From Sulfurospirillum diekertiae (GTDB lineage: Bacteria; Campylobacterota; Campylobacteria; Campylobacterales; Sulfurospirillaceae), in contig NZ_CP021416.1 in the NCBI RefSeq assembly GCF_002162315.1, positions 1,500,207-1,564,206 on the forward strand: a stretch of DNA of 64,000 bases, in the 5' to 3' direction. Numbering within the stretch: position 1 is the stretch's first letter; each line of letters starts with the position of its first letter. Of the stretch, positions 46,135 through 55,360 are shown in pieces. Under the pieces are notes generated by a model. It was not told the origin of the DNA. It did not search any database and saw nothing but the letters and a program-made list of their open reading frames with translations. The position numbers were made by a program, and so were the translations under genes.

Positions 46135-46831
46135 ATTAATAGGAATTGGTGTAGGAGTTGGCGATCCTGAAATGTTAACCATCAAAGCAGTGAATGCTTT
46201 AAGAGAAGCAGATGCGGTCATCTTACCAAGGGCTAATACGAAAACGTATAGTACGGCTTTTGAAATTGCAAAGCAGTATATGAAAGATGATATTGAAAAA
46301 ATCTATGCAGATTTTACAACGGTTGATGATGATAAGCTTAGAGAAGAAGATAGATTACTGTATGCCAAGGTAGTCAATGATTGTATTAAAGCTGGAAAAA
46401 CAGTAGCGTTTATCACCATTGGTGATCCTATGACGTTTAGTACTTTTGTTTATGTCATGGAACTTTTAGAAAAAGATGTAGAAGTCCAAACTATACCAGG
46501 GATAACATCATTTGCTTCCATTGCTGCACGTCTGAATACTCCACTTGTTATGGGTGATGAAACACTCAAAATAGTACCTATTTCAAAAGATACAGATATT
46601 GTAAAAGAGATTAATAGCTCTGATAACGTTGTTTTTATGAAAGTTACACGTAACCTTGAACGACTCAAAGATGCTTTTAAAAAAACAGGCAACATGGATA
46701 ATGTCGTACTTGTTTCTAATTGTGGAAAAGCGGATGAAAAAGTAATTTATGATCTTGAAAATATAACGCGTGAGGATATCTCTTACTTCTCAACCATTCT
46801 CCTTAAAAAAGGAGGGCTGAGTTATGTCTAA
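46127..46831 (+). CDS. cbiL: Cobalt-precorrin-2 C20-methyltransferase
   Basis: 234 residues from the ATG at 46127, which has a strong AAAGGAG eight bases before. Motifs: GIGVGVGDPEMLTIKA, ITIGDPMTFSTFVYV, IPGITSFASIAA. The start overlaps the cbiT stop by eight bases. It acts on the first cobalt intermediate after CbiK. Confidence 0.93.
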   Translation: MSKLIGIGVGVGDPEMLTIKAVNALREADAVILPRANTKTYSTAFEIAKQYMKDDIEKIYADFTTVDDDKLREEDRLLYAKVVNDCIKAGKTVAFITIGDPMTFSTFVYVMELLEKDVEVQTIPGITSFASIAARLNTPLVMGDETLKIVPISKDTDIVKEINSSDNVVFMKVTRNLERLKDAFKKTGNMDNVVLVSNCGKADEKVIYDLENITREDISYFSTILLKKGGLSYV

Positions 46832-47588
46832 AGTTTATTTTATAGGAGCAGGGCCGGGTGATCCTGAACTTATTACTATCAAAGGTCAGCGCCTTGTAAG
46901 GGAAGCAGATATCATCATATATGCGGGCTCGCTTGTTCCTATAGAAGTTATTGCATGTCATAAGGAGGGAGCAGAAATTTATAACAGTGCCAGTATGGAT
47001 TTGGATGAAGTGATGGATATTACTATTGCAGGTGTTAAAGAAGGAAAAAGTGTTGCAAGAGTTCATACAGGAGATCCTTCTATCTATGGGGCTCATCGTG
47101 AACAAATGGACATTTTGGAGAGTCATGGTATAGATTTTGATGTCATACCAGGTGTTAGCTCATTTTTAGCATCAGCAGCAGCCCTTAAAAAAGAGTTCAC
47201 GCTTCCAGATGTATCGCAAACGGTTATTTGCACACGATTAGAAGGTCGCACTCCCGTTCCAGAAGCAGAATCCTTAGATAAATTAGCCTCTCATCAAGCT
47301 TCTATGGCTATCTTTTTATCCGTTCAAATGATTGATAAAGTAGTGGAAAAACTTGTGCTTCATTACCCGCCTAATACTCCAGTAGCAATTATTCAGCGTG
47401 CTAGTTGGCCGGATCAAAAAATTGTTGAGGGAACGCTTGAGACTATTGAAGAAAAAGTCAAAGAAGCCAATATCACTAAAACAGCGCAAATTCTTGTGGG
47501 ATGGTTTATGGGAAATGAGTACTCTAAATCTAGGCTATATGACAAGTATTTTACCCATGAATACCGAGAAGGTATGGCACGCTCATGA
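46824..47588 (+). CDS. cbiF: Cobalt-precorrin-4 C11-methyltransferase
   Basis: 254 residues. FIGAGPGDPELITIKG, RVHTGDPSIYGAHREQ, PGVSSFLASAA and QRASWPDQ are the CbiF signature. A ribosome site AAAGGAGGGC precedes the ATG; it overlaps both neighbours by a few bases. Confidence 0.94.
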   Translation: MSKVYFIGAGPGDPELITIKGQRLVREADIIIYAGSLVPIEVIACHKEGAEIYNSASMDLDEVMDITIAGVKEGKSVARVHTGDPSIYGAHREQMDILESHGIDFDVIPGVSSFLASAAALKKEFTLPDVSQTVICTRLEGRTPVPEAESLDKLASHQASMAIFLSVQMIDKVVEKLVLHYPPNTPVAIIQRASWPDQKIVEGTLETIEEKVKEANITKTAQILVGWFMGNEYSKSRLYDKYFTHEYREGMARS

Positions 47589-48577
47589 AAAAAGAACTTG
47601 CCATTATTAGCGTAAGTAAGCAAGGATTAGAGAAAGCAAATTCTTTACATGTAAAGAACGCAGACATTTATGCCTTGCCAAAATACAGTGATGGCAAGTG
47701 CATAGAGATGATAGAGGGTTTTACACTTACAGTAGAGCGAATTTTTTCTCAATACAAAACGCTTTTGTTTATCATGGCTAGCGGGATTGTGGTTCGTACC
47801 ATTGCGCCACTTCTTAAAGGTAAAGATATAGACCCCGCTATTTTGGTGATGGACGAACAAGGTATCTTTGTAAACTCTTTGCTTAGTGGCCATTTAGGTG
47901 GAGCAAACGAGATGGCAGAAATCATTGCCAAAGCATGTGATGCAATTCCTGTGATATCAACAGCCTCTGATGTCAGTCATAAAATAGCCGTTGATACGAT
48001 TGCTATGAAATTAAATGCAAAAATAGATTCTTTGAAAAAAGCAAAGAATGTGACTGCTTTGATACTTAATGGGCAGAGAGTAGCGCTATGTTTACCTGAG
48101 AATATAGTCGTTGAGAATAAAAATATATCAGGGGTTATTGTGGTGTCAAATAAGTTACATGTAGAGATGAGTCAAATTATTCCACAAAATATCATAGTGG
48201 GTATTGGGTGCAAAAAAGATATCCCAAAAGAGGCGATTATTGAAGCTGTCAAAAAAGAGTTTAAAAAATTAAACCTTAGAGAAGATTCGATTAAACATTT
48301 TGCGACAGGATGGGTAAAAGCAGAAGAAAAAGGTCTGCTTGAAGCCGTTAACTATTTTGAGCGAGAGCTAAAAATAATAGAAAAAGAAGAAATAAGAGCA
48401 GTACAAGATAAATTTTGTGGATCAGATTTTGTAGAAAAAACCATTGGTGTACGCTCCATCTCAGCACCTAGTGCCTATGTAAGTTCTAGTAAAAAAGGAG
48501 TGTTTTTGTTAGAAAAAAATAAAAATTGCGGAATTACCATTTCGATTTATGAAGAGGAAGTTGGAAATGAAAAATAA
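47585..48577 (+). CDS. cbiG: Cobalt-precorrin-5A hydrolase
   Basis: 330 residues. It opens the delta-lactone with loss of acetaldehyde. FIMASGIVVRTIAPLL, DEQGIFVNSLLSGHLGGAN near the N-terminus and VGIGCKKD plus SISAPSAYVSS in the C-terminal domain fit CbiG. It contains an exact 12-bp palindrome. Confidence 0.93.
   Translation: MKKELAIISVSKQGLEKANSLHVKNADIYALPKYSDGKCIEMIEGFTLTVERIFSQYKTLLFIMASGIVVRTIAPLLKGKDIDPAILVMDEQGIFVNSLLSGHLGGANEMAEIIAKACDAIPVISTASDVSHKIAVDTIAMKLNAKIDSLKKAKNVTALILNGQRVALCLPENIVVENKNISGVIVVSNKLHVEMSQIIPQNIIVGIGCKKDIPKEAIIEAVKKEFKKLNLREDSIKHFATGWVKAEEKGLLEAVNYFERELKIIEKEEIRAVQDKFCGSDFVEKTIGVRSISAPSAYVSSSKKGVFLLEKNKNCGITISIYEEEVGNEK
47644..47655. repeat. TTTACATGTAAA palindrome inside a gene
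   Basis: In cbiG, read as Leu-His-Val-Lys. A weaker GTTACATGTAGA match lies in the same gene at about 48154. Confidence 0.9.
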
Positions 48578-49295
48578 TATTTATGTTGTAGGTATCGGGC
48601 CAGGCTCATTGGAACATTTGAGTTTTAGAGCATATCATGTTTTAAAAGAGGTAAATGTCATCATTGGGCATAAAACCTATGTCAATTTAGTAAAAGAGTA
48701 TTTTCCTGAGAAAGTGTTCATTAAATCAGGAATGAAAAGAGAAGTGGAGCGTTGCCTCGAGACTTTGGAAATAGCCAAGAGTGGTAAAAGTGTCGCCCTT
48801 ATCTCTAGTGGTGATGCCGGAGTTTACGGCATGGCGGGCATTATGCTAGAAATTGCTCTTGATAATGGCTTTAATGTAGAAATTATCCCAGGGATTACCT
48901 CTGCCAATGCCTCCGCTTCAGTCGTAGGTGCACCCATTATGCATGATCATGCGACGATTAGTTTGAGTGATTTATTGACGGATTGGGAGCTCATCAAAAA
49001 GCGTGTTGATTTGGCATCACAAGGAGATTTTGTGATCTCTTTTTACAATCCTAAAAGTAAAAGTCGTCTAACTCAAATTGCTGAAGCAAGAGAAATTATG
49101 CTGAAGCATAAAAATAAAGATACGGTTGTTGCCATTGTGCGAAACACGGGACGAGAGGGCGAAAATCACGTTCTTACATCATTGGAAAATATGTTAGAGC
49201 ATGAAATTGACATGTTTACGACGGTAATCGTTGGAAACTCAAAGACGTTTATCAAAGAAAACAAAATGATCACTCCTCGTGGGTATCACTACTAA
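48567..49295 (+). CDS. cbiH: Cobalt-precorrin-3 C17-methyltransferase
   Basis: 242 residues from the ATG at 48567 (GAGGAAG upstream), overlapping cbiG by 11 bases; the in-frame ATG at 48549 is less likely. VVGIGPGSLEHLSFRA, SSGDAGVYGMAG, PGITSANASASVVGAP and SFYNPKSKSR are typical. It also closes the ring by contraction. Confidence 0.93.
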   Translation: MKNNIYVVGIGPGSLEHLSFRAYHVLKEVNVIIGHKTYVNLVKEYFPEKVFIKSGMKREVERCLETLEIAKSGKSVALISSGDAGVYGMAGIMLEIALDNGFNVEIIPGITSANASASVVGAPIMHDHATISLSDLLTDWELIKKRVDLASQGDFVISFYNPKSKSRLTQIAEAREIMLKHKNKDTVVAIVRNTGREGENHVLTSLENMLEHEIDMFTTVIVGNSKTFIKENKMITPRGYHY

Positions 49296-49308
49296 AACAG
49301 GAAAAAAG

Positions 49309-50826
49309 ATGAAAACAGGAAAAGTATATATCGCAGGTGCAGGTTGTGGAGATTTTGAATTGATGACATTAAAACTCAAGATGTTGATTGAAGAAGCAGA
49401 GTGTATTATTTATGATCGTCTTGTTAATAAGGAAATTCTTGCGTTAGCACCCAAAAGTGCCGAACTTATTTATTATGGTAAAGATAATTGCGAAGGCGGC
49501 CTTATCCAAGAAAAAATTAATGCAACATTAATCGAAAAAGCCAAAGAGGGCAAGAATGTTTTACGCCTTAAAGGAGGACACCCTTTTGTCTTTGGACGAG
49601 GTGGGGAAGAGGCCTTGGACTTAGTAGATGCAGGCATAGAATTTGAAATTATTCCAGGTGTTACTTCTGCTATTTCAGTACCCGCTTATGCAGGCATTCC
49701 TATAAGCCATAGAGGTATCAATACATCATTTCATGTTTTTACAGGACATAGTAAAGATGATGGAGAAAAAATTGACTTTGAAACAGTATCCAAGCTGAGT
49801 GGCACTTTAGTTTTTTTAATGGGTATTAAAAATATAGAGATGATCACTTCAAATCTTGTAAATTTTGGAAAAATATCATCCACACCTGTTGCAGTAATTG
49901 AAAATGGATCGACATGTCATCAACGAACGGTTGTCGGAAACCTAGAAACTATTTCAAAGATTGTTGAAGAAAATCATATTCAGTCACCTTCTATCATTAT
50001 TATAGGTGATGTAGTAAATTTACGCGAAAAACTTGCTTGGTTTGAGCATAAAGCATTGCACGGGCATAAGGTTCTGGTAACATCAGAAAAAACCCAAGCA
50101 AAAGTGACTTCACGGTTGGTCCGAAGTTTAGGTGGAGAGAGTGTAGAATGTCCTTTTTTTACATTAGATAAAAAATCGTTTACTATTCCAAGACTTATTA
50201 ATTTTGATACTGTGCTCTTTACAAGCCCTCAAAGTTTACATGCTTTTTTTGAAAAAATAGAAGATATACGCCAGTTACTTCATTTGCGTATTGGTGTGGC
50301 CGGCGAAAAAACTAAAGAAGCATTAAACACGTATAAATTACAAGCCAATATTTATTCGAACAGCTATCGCACACAAGAGTTGCTTAATCTCTTAACTGAA
50401 AAAGAAGAGAAAGTACTTTTAGTCAGATCTACCTCAATTTCAGCAGAACTTGCTGTATATTCTCAATCTATTACTGAACTTGAGACCTATTATGTTGATA
50501 AAGTTTTGCGAAGTGATGAAGAAGTAATTGCTTATATCAATGATGTCGATATTATCGCTTTTCCTAATGCATGTACGGTTAAAACATTAATAGATAGTGT
50601 AGGGCGTGAAATATTAGCCACCAAATTAATTATTGCTTCAAATGAAAATACAGCATTAAAAATCAAGTCTTATGGTTTACATGTAAACGCTTTTGGCAAT
50701 GGTGAAATCACAGAAGAAACATTTAAAACATGCATGGAAACAGAGCATTGTATCAAAGGGAAAAAAGATGGTGTGGTTAATCGGAGGAACAAAGGATTCA
50801 CGCATTCTGCTCGAGCAGCTAGTTGA
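49309..50826 (+). CDS. Fused uroporphyrinogen III methyltransferase (SUMT) and uroporphyrinogen III synthase (HemD)
   Basis: About 505 residues from the ATG at 49309 (a GTG at 49279 is also in frame). Residues ~5-250 are SUMT: VYIAGAGCGDFELMTLK, DRLVNKEI, RLKGGHPFVFGRGGEEAL, PGVTSAISVPAYAGIP. The familiar GAGPGDP and GGDPF motifs are varied here (GAGCGDF, GGHPF). Residues ~255-490 are HemD-like (KVLVTSEKTQAK, FTSPQSLHAFF, IAFPNACTVKTL). The fusion makes precorrin-2 from hydroxymethylbilane. The last ~20 codons overlap cbiJ by 59 bases, and the polar tail there may be an artefact of a small indel in the A-run at 50761-50766. An exact palindrome copy is at 50676. Confidence 0.88.
   Translation: MKTGKVYIAGAGCGDFELMTLKLKMLIEEAECIIYDRLVNKEILALAPKSAELIYYGKDNCEGGLIQEKINATLIEKAKEGKNVLRLKGGHPFVFGRGGEEALDLVDAGIEFEIIPGVTSAISVPAYAGIPISHRGINTSFHVFTGHSKDDGEKIDFETVSKLSGTLVFLMGIKNIEMITSNLVNFGKISSTPVAVIENGSTCHQRTVVGNLETISKIVEENHIQSPSIIIIGDVVNLREKLAWFEHKALHGHKVLVTSEKTQAKVTSRLVRSLGGESVECPFFTLDKKSFTIPRLINFDTVLFTSPQSLHAFFEKIEDIRQLLHLRIGVAGEKTKEALNTYKLQANIYSNSYRTQELLNLLTEKEEKVLLVRSTSISAELAVYSQSITELETYYVDKVLRSDEEVIAYINDVDIIAFPNACTVKTLIDSVGREILATKLIIASNENTALKIKSYGLHVNAFGNGEITEETFKTCMETEHCIKGKKDGVVNRRNKGFTHSARAAS
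50676..50687. repeat. TTTACATGTAAA palindrome inside a gene
   Basis: In the HemD part of the fusion gene, read as Leu-His-Val-Asn. Confidence 0.9.
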
Positions 50827-51526
50827 ATATCACGACCAGTTTATCGTGAGCATTACTACGAGTTATGGAAAAAAACTTTTAGAAAATTATAACGTTAAAA
50901 TTATTGATAAACGTCTCAGTAAAGAAGAAAAAAAAGTATTGATAGAAAATGAATGTATAACTTTAATTCTTGATACGAGCCATCCTTATGCGGAAGGAAT
51001 TTCGCATAGTGCTATGGAAATAGCAAAAGAGTGTGGTGTTGAGTATTTACGCTTTGAGCGCAAAAATCTTGAATATGAGGGTGCTAAACATTTTGAGGAT
51101 ATTACGTCATTGGTAGACTATATTAATCTTACATGTAAAGGTGAAAAAGTGCTGAGTACGTTAGGCATAAAAAACTTGGAAGACCTTCAAAAAATCAAGG
51201 ATCAAGAAAACCTTTTTATTCGTCTTTTACCCGTCGTTATATCAATACAAAAAGCAGAAACTTTGGGTTTTTTAGCCAAAAATATTATCGCGATACAAGG
51301 ACCTTTTAGTAAAGAGTTTAATACTGCAATAATTAAAAACTATGGGATACAATATCTTATAACAAAAGAGAGTGGTGATGAAGGAGGAGAGATGGAAAAA
51401 GTTTTAGCGTGCAAGGAAGAGGGAGTTCAACTTTTAGTACTAAAACGTCCTTTTATCAATTATCTAAAGACATGGGACTCTCTTCAAGAGATTGTTGACG
51501 AATTAAAGTGTAGATTGAGTTTATGA
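50768..51526 (+). CDS. cbiJ: Cobalt-precorrin-6A reductase
   Basis: 252 residues from the ATG at 50768 (MVWLIGGTKDSRILLEQL, the usual start of the family). Further motifs: DTSHPYAEGIS, YLRFERKNL, LSTLGIKNLE, IAIQGPFSKEFN, and TKESGDEGG near the end. It reduces the macrocycle with a nicotinamide cofactor. Confidence 0.92.
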   Translation: MVWLIGGTKDSRILLEQLVEYHDQFIVSITTSYGKKLLENYNVKIIDKRLSKEEKKVLIENECITLILDTSHPYAEGISHSAMEIAKECGVEYLRFERKNLEYEGAKHFEDITSLVDYINLTCKGEKVLSTLGIKNLEDLQKIKDQENLFIRLLPVVISIQKAETLGFLAKNIIAIQGPFSKEFNTAIIKNYGIQYLITKESGDEGGEMEKVLACKEEGVQLLVLKRPFINYLKTWDSLQEIVDELKCRLSL

Positions 51527-53250
51527 TGCGCTATATTTGGAGCTATTATCAAAATCACTTATCATTGTTTTATACAACGGTGGCCAGTACTTTTCTTTTA
51601 GCTTTTTTGGATATTTTATTTCCTTATATTGTACAATTAATGATATCTGAGGATTTCATTGCTTCCAATGGAATGAAGATGACATTGATGTTTTTACTTT
51701 TGGGTGGGATTATTATTTTACGCTCACTTGCCGTATGGGTACGGAACTATTGGGGAAGCTTGCTTGGGATAAATGTTGAATTCGATATGCGCAATGATTT
51801 GTTTAAGCATATCAATACGCTTTCCTTTTCGTATTTTGATAACACCAAGACGGGTTCATTAATGTCTCGAGTGGTGAGTGATATCGCTGAAGTTTCCAAA
51901 GTTGTTACGGAGATTCCTAGAGATTTATTGCTTATTCCTATTACGTTAATTGGGGCCATTGGTGTGATGCTTAGCCTTAATTTAAAACTGGGAATGGTTG
52001 TACTGTTATTGATGCCTGTTTTGATTTTCTTTACATACTATAAAAACACCAAGTTACGACATGCGTATATGTCCTCAAAGCGTAAAATTGCACATCTAAA
52101 CGCTCAGTTAACAGATAGCTTTGAAGGCATTCGTGTCGTTCAAGCGTTTAGCAACGAAGCCCATGAGATGCATAAGTTTAAGCAGAGCAATCAAGCCTAT
52201 AAAGAGATGACAGCCAAAGCGTTTAAGGCATTGGCAGACTTGCGAAGTATCAGTAACTTTTTCTCGGGAGCCTTGCAAGTTATCATTATCGCTTATGGTA
52301 TTTACCTTGTGCAGTACGAACACATGTCTATAGGTGTACTATTTGCCTTTGTCCTTTATATCGATCGTTTTATGCGCCCCATTCGAAATTTTATCTCATT
52401 GACAGAGGTTTATCAAAAAGGTTTAGTTGGCATGGATAGGTTTCAAGAGTTGATGCAAATAAAGAGCACTGTGCGAGATGATGCAAAAGAAGAGATGGAA
52501 TCCGTTAAAGGGCATATCGCCTTTAATAATGTAAATTTTACATATGAAGAACAAGGGGAAGGTATTTTAAAAGATATCAATTTTACTATCACTCCTCAAG
52601 AGCATATTGCATTAGTGGGAGGTACGGGTAGTGGTAAAAGCACCTTGTGTGCGTTGATTATGCGTTTTTATGAGCCTCAAATTGGCTCCATAAAGATTGA
52701 TGGTAAGGATATCAAAGAGGTGTCTGTTAAGTCATTAAGAAGGCAAATCGGCATTGTACAACAAGATGTTTTTTTATTTAATGGAACTATCAAAGAAAAT
52801 ATTTTATACGGACGTTTAGAAGCAAGCGAAGAAGAGGTCATAGCAGCCGCTAAAAAAGCAAATATTCATGAATTTGTGATGGGATTAGCAGAGGGGTATG
52901 AGAGTGTTGTTGGGGAGCGTGGGATAAAACTTTCAGGTGGTCAAAAACAGCAACTTTCTATTGCCCGTATCTTTTTAAAAGATCCGGCTATTTTGATTTT
53001 AGATGAAGCAACCTCTGCCCTTGATAATATCACAGAACATTATGTGCAAAAATCACTTGATGCCTTGGCTCAAAATAGAACGGTTATTACCATCGCTCAT
53101 CGATTAAGTTCAGTGAAAAATGCATCAAAGATTTTGGTCATGAAGAATGGAAGGATTGCAGAAGAGGGGACACATAAAGAATTACTTTCTTTTAATGGGG
53201 TATATCAAACACTGCATGACTTACAGTTTCGGGAAGGAAAAGAGCGTTAA
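51523..53250 (+). CDS. ABC exporter half-transporter (MsbA/lipid-A or drug type) inside the cobamide operon
   Basis: 575 residues. Six membrane helices in the first ~310, then an ATPase domain: Walker A GGTGSGKST, signature LSGGQKQ, Walker B ILILDEATSALD, switch His in IAHRLSS. It is cotranslated with cbiJ and cbiA (overlap of four bases and one base). Its substrate is unknown; an exporter is not a standard part of cobamide operons, so it could move a corrinoid, a heme-type intermediate or something unrelated. Confidence 0.85.
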   Translation: MMRYIWSYYQNHLSLFYTTVASTFLLAFLDILFPYIVQLMISEDFIASNGMKMTLMFLLLGGIIILRSLAVWVRNYWGSLLGINVEFDMRNDLFKHINTLSFSYFDNTKTGSLMSRVVSDIAEVSKVVTEIPRDLLLIPITLIGAIGVMLSLNLKLGMVVLLLMPVLIFFTYYKNTKLRHAYMSSKRKIAHLNAQLTDSFEGIRVVQAFSNEAHEMHKFKQSNQAYKEMTAKAFKALADLRSISNFFSGALQVIIIAYGIYLVQYEHMSIGVLFAFVLYIDRFMRPIRNFISLTEVYQKGLVGMDRFQELMQIKSTVRDDAKEEMESVKGHIAFNNVNFTYEEQGEGILKDINFTITPQEHIALVGGTGSGKSTLCALIMRFYEPQIGSIKIDGKDIKEVSVKSLRRQIGIVQQDVFLFNGTIKENILYGRLEASEEEVIAAAKKANIHEFVMGLAEGYESVVGERGIKLSGGQKQQLSIARIFLKDPAILILDEATSALDNITEHYVQKSLDALAQNRTVITIAHRLSSVKNASKILVMKNGRIAEEGTHKELLSFNGVYQTLHDLQFREGKER

Positions 53251-54512
53251 TGAAAAAAGCAATTTGTATTGGTGCAACGAAATCTAATGATGGTAAAACA
53301 CTTCTAACAACGGCACTCTTGCACCATTTCAAGAAAGATGTATCAGCGTTTAAATGTGGACCAGATTATATCGATCCACAGTTTCATGATGCCATTACAG
53401 GAGGCCATAGCGTCAATCTTGATGGTTATTTGATGAATGAAGAACAACTTCGATGGACATTTGAGCATTATCATCACAACTCTTTCGCAGTTATCGAAGG
53501 TGTCATGGGTTTTTACGATGGCATGGATAAGGGTGCTAGTGCGTACGATGTGGCAAAATCTTTACACGTTCCAAGTGTCATTGTCGTGGATGCCAGTGGA
53601 AGCTATATCACTATTGCCGCGGTCATCAAAGGATTGTTAACCTTTAGAGACGATCATACCATCAAAGGAGTGATTTTAAATAAAGTTAGTTCATCCATGC
53701 ATTTTTCACTTTTAGAAAAAGTAATAGAAGAAGAATTGCCTCACATCGCCGTTCTTGGTTGGATAAAAAAAGACCTCATTACTTTAGAATCAACGCATCT
53801 AGGGCTTGATCTCGAACATTTGGATAGGGAGCTTTTAGCACTCGTTTCAAAAGAAGTTTTAGAACATATCGATTTGGAGCTTCTGATGAGTTTAGCTACG
53901 TTTGAGCCTTTACATGTAAAGATTTATCCATTTGAAAAAATACCAAAAATACCACAAAAATTAGCCATCGTTCATGATGCAAATTTCTCTTTTTTATACC
54001 ATGATAATGTAAATTTTTTAAAAGAGGTCTTTGATGAGGTTGTGATGGTATCTGCTGTGAATGACGAAAAATGTGAAGCAGATGTTTTATATATCCCTGG
54101 AGGGTATGTCGAAACCAAAGAAGCGTATAAACGCATCGAAAATTCTCACACCTTTAAACACAGTGTGCTAGAGCATGCAAAAAACAAGCCAATTTATGGT
54201 GAGTGTGCAGGACTTATTTTTCTTGGAAAAAAGATTGATGAAAAACCAATGCTTGGGCTTTTAGATGTTGAGTTTAGTTTGCAAAAACGTTTTAAACGCA
54301 TGGGGTATTATGATGCTGATTTTGATGGCATAAACACCAAAGGTCATGCTTTTCATTATAGTAGCCCCCATGATTTAGCAAACGGATATTTTCCTCTAGT
54401 TAAAAGAGATAACGGAGAGAATGGCGTATGGAAAAAAGATAAAGTATTTGGAACTTATTTACATACTTTTTTTAGAACGAATCCCCATTTGATCAAACAA
54501 TATTTTAGTTAA
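53250..54512 (+). CDS. cbiA: Cobyrinic acid a,c-diamide synthase
   Basis: 420 residues. ATPase domain with GATKSNDGKTL and FKCGPDYIDPQFH, EGVMGFYDGMD, DASGSYIT; glutaminase domain with Cys in YGECAGLIFLG and late YLHTFFR His. Its first base is the last of the exporter stop. It uses glutamine to amidate groups a and c. Confidence 0.94.
   Translation: MKKAICIGATKSNDGKTLLTTALLHHFKKDVSAFKCGPDYIDPQFHDAITGGHSVNLDGYLMNEEQLRWTFEHYHHNSFAVIEGVMGFYDGMDKGASAYDVAKSLHVPSVIVVDASGSYITIAAVIKGLLTFRDDHTIKGVILNKVSSSMHFSLLEKVIEEELPHIAVLGWIKKDLITLESTHLGLDLEHLDRELLALVSKEVLEHIDLELLMSLATFEPLHVKIYPFEKIPKIPQKLAIVHDANFSFLYHDNVNFLKEVFDEVVMVSAVNDEKCEADVLYIPGGYVETKEAYKRIENSHTFKHSVLEHAKNKPIYGECAGLIFLGKKIDEKPMLGLLDVEFSLQKRFKRMGYYDADFDGINTKGHAFHYSSPHDLANGYFPLVKRDNGENGVWKKDKVFGTYLHTFFRTNPHLIKQYFS
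53909..53920. repeat. TTTACATGTAAA palindrome inside a gene
   Basis: In cbiA, read as Leu-His-Val-Lys. It is the last exact copy in the window; none follow in 54-64 kb. Confidence 0.9.
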
Positions 54513-54536
54513 TATTTTTTAAAGTAAAGTGGCATT

Positions 54537-54737
54537 ATGAATAATAAAGATGAAAAAATTTGTCCATTGTGTGGAGAACGTAATGCTTGTCAGGTTGGAA
54601 CTTCAAATCAATGCTGGTGCCATACTATTAAAGTGCCACAGGATTTATTAGACAAAATACCGCAAGAGAAAAAAGGTAAAGCTTGTATTTGTTATTTGTG
54701 TATTAAAGAATATTTACAACATCAAAAAATAAAATAG
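54537..54737 (+). CDS. Cysteine-rich CWC-type small protein
   Basis: 66 residues with CPLCGERNACQVG, CWCHTI and CICYLCIKEYL. This is the 'cysteine-rich CWC' pattern, a likely metal-binding protein of unknown function. It lies between cbiA and the sirC-like gene, at the end of the cobamide operon. Confidence 0.7.
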   Translation: MNNKDEKICPLCGERNACQVGTSNQCWCHTIKVPQDLLDKIPQEKKGKACICYLCIKEYLQHQKIK

Positions 54738-54753
54738 TAGACTAGGACTAAAA

Positions 54754-55360
54754 ATGACATACATGCCTCTTTTATTTTCTCTGGAAGGAAAAAAAGTTTT
54801 GTTGATAGGTGCTGGTGCTATTGGACAACGAAAATTGGAAAAACTTTTGAATTATACTAGCTCAATTACTATTATGACAAAAGAGTGTTCTCACTCAATG
54901 GAAAAAAATCATACATGAAAACAAGCTAATATTAATTACTAAAAGTTATGAACCAAATGATGTAAAAGACTATGATATTATCATAGCCACTATCGATAAT
55001 CTTGATCTTCAAAAAAGCATCTATCAAGAGGCTAAGAAGTACTCAAAGCTCTATAACTGTGTTGATTTCCCAGAATATTGTGATTTCATGTTTCCTTCTA
55101 TTGTACAAAAAGGAGATTTACAAATAGCGTTTTCAACAGGAGGGTATTCTCCTGGATTAGCAAAAGCGTTACGTGCGTTATTTGAGAGGATTATTCCTGA
55201 TGCTGTAATTCCATTTTTAGAGGAAATGAAAGTGTTACGAAAAATGCATCCGAAAGGAGAAAATAGGCAAAAAATTTTTCATGATAAAGTTAATGTATTT
55301 GTAAAACAGCACTTTATAATGCCTACTAATGGAGAAGATTTAAATGGCAAGACCCGTTAA
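54754..55360 (+). pseudogene. Precorrin-2 dehydrogenase/sirohydrochlorin ferrochelatase-like gene (SirC/CysG N-terminus), frameshifted
   Basis: It starts MTYMPLLFSLEGKKVLLIGAGAIGQRKLEKLL, a Rossmann motif with the ligand-binding pattern of SirC-type enzymes, and stops at about 54918. One A fewer in the A-run at 54902-54908 continues as KIIHENKLILITKSY and on through ATIDNLDLQ, VDFPEYCDFMFPSIV, STGGYSPGLAKALR to 55360, giving about 200 residues. The enzyme oxidises precorrin-2 to sirohydrochlorin, the substrate of CbiK, so it should be needed. An indel error is more likely than real loss, unless another copy exists elsewhere. Confidence 0.75.
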
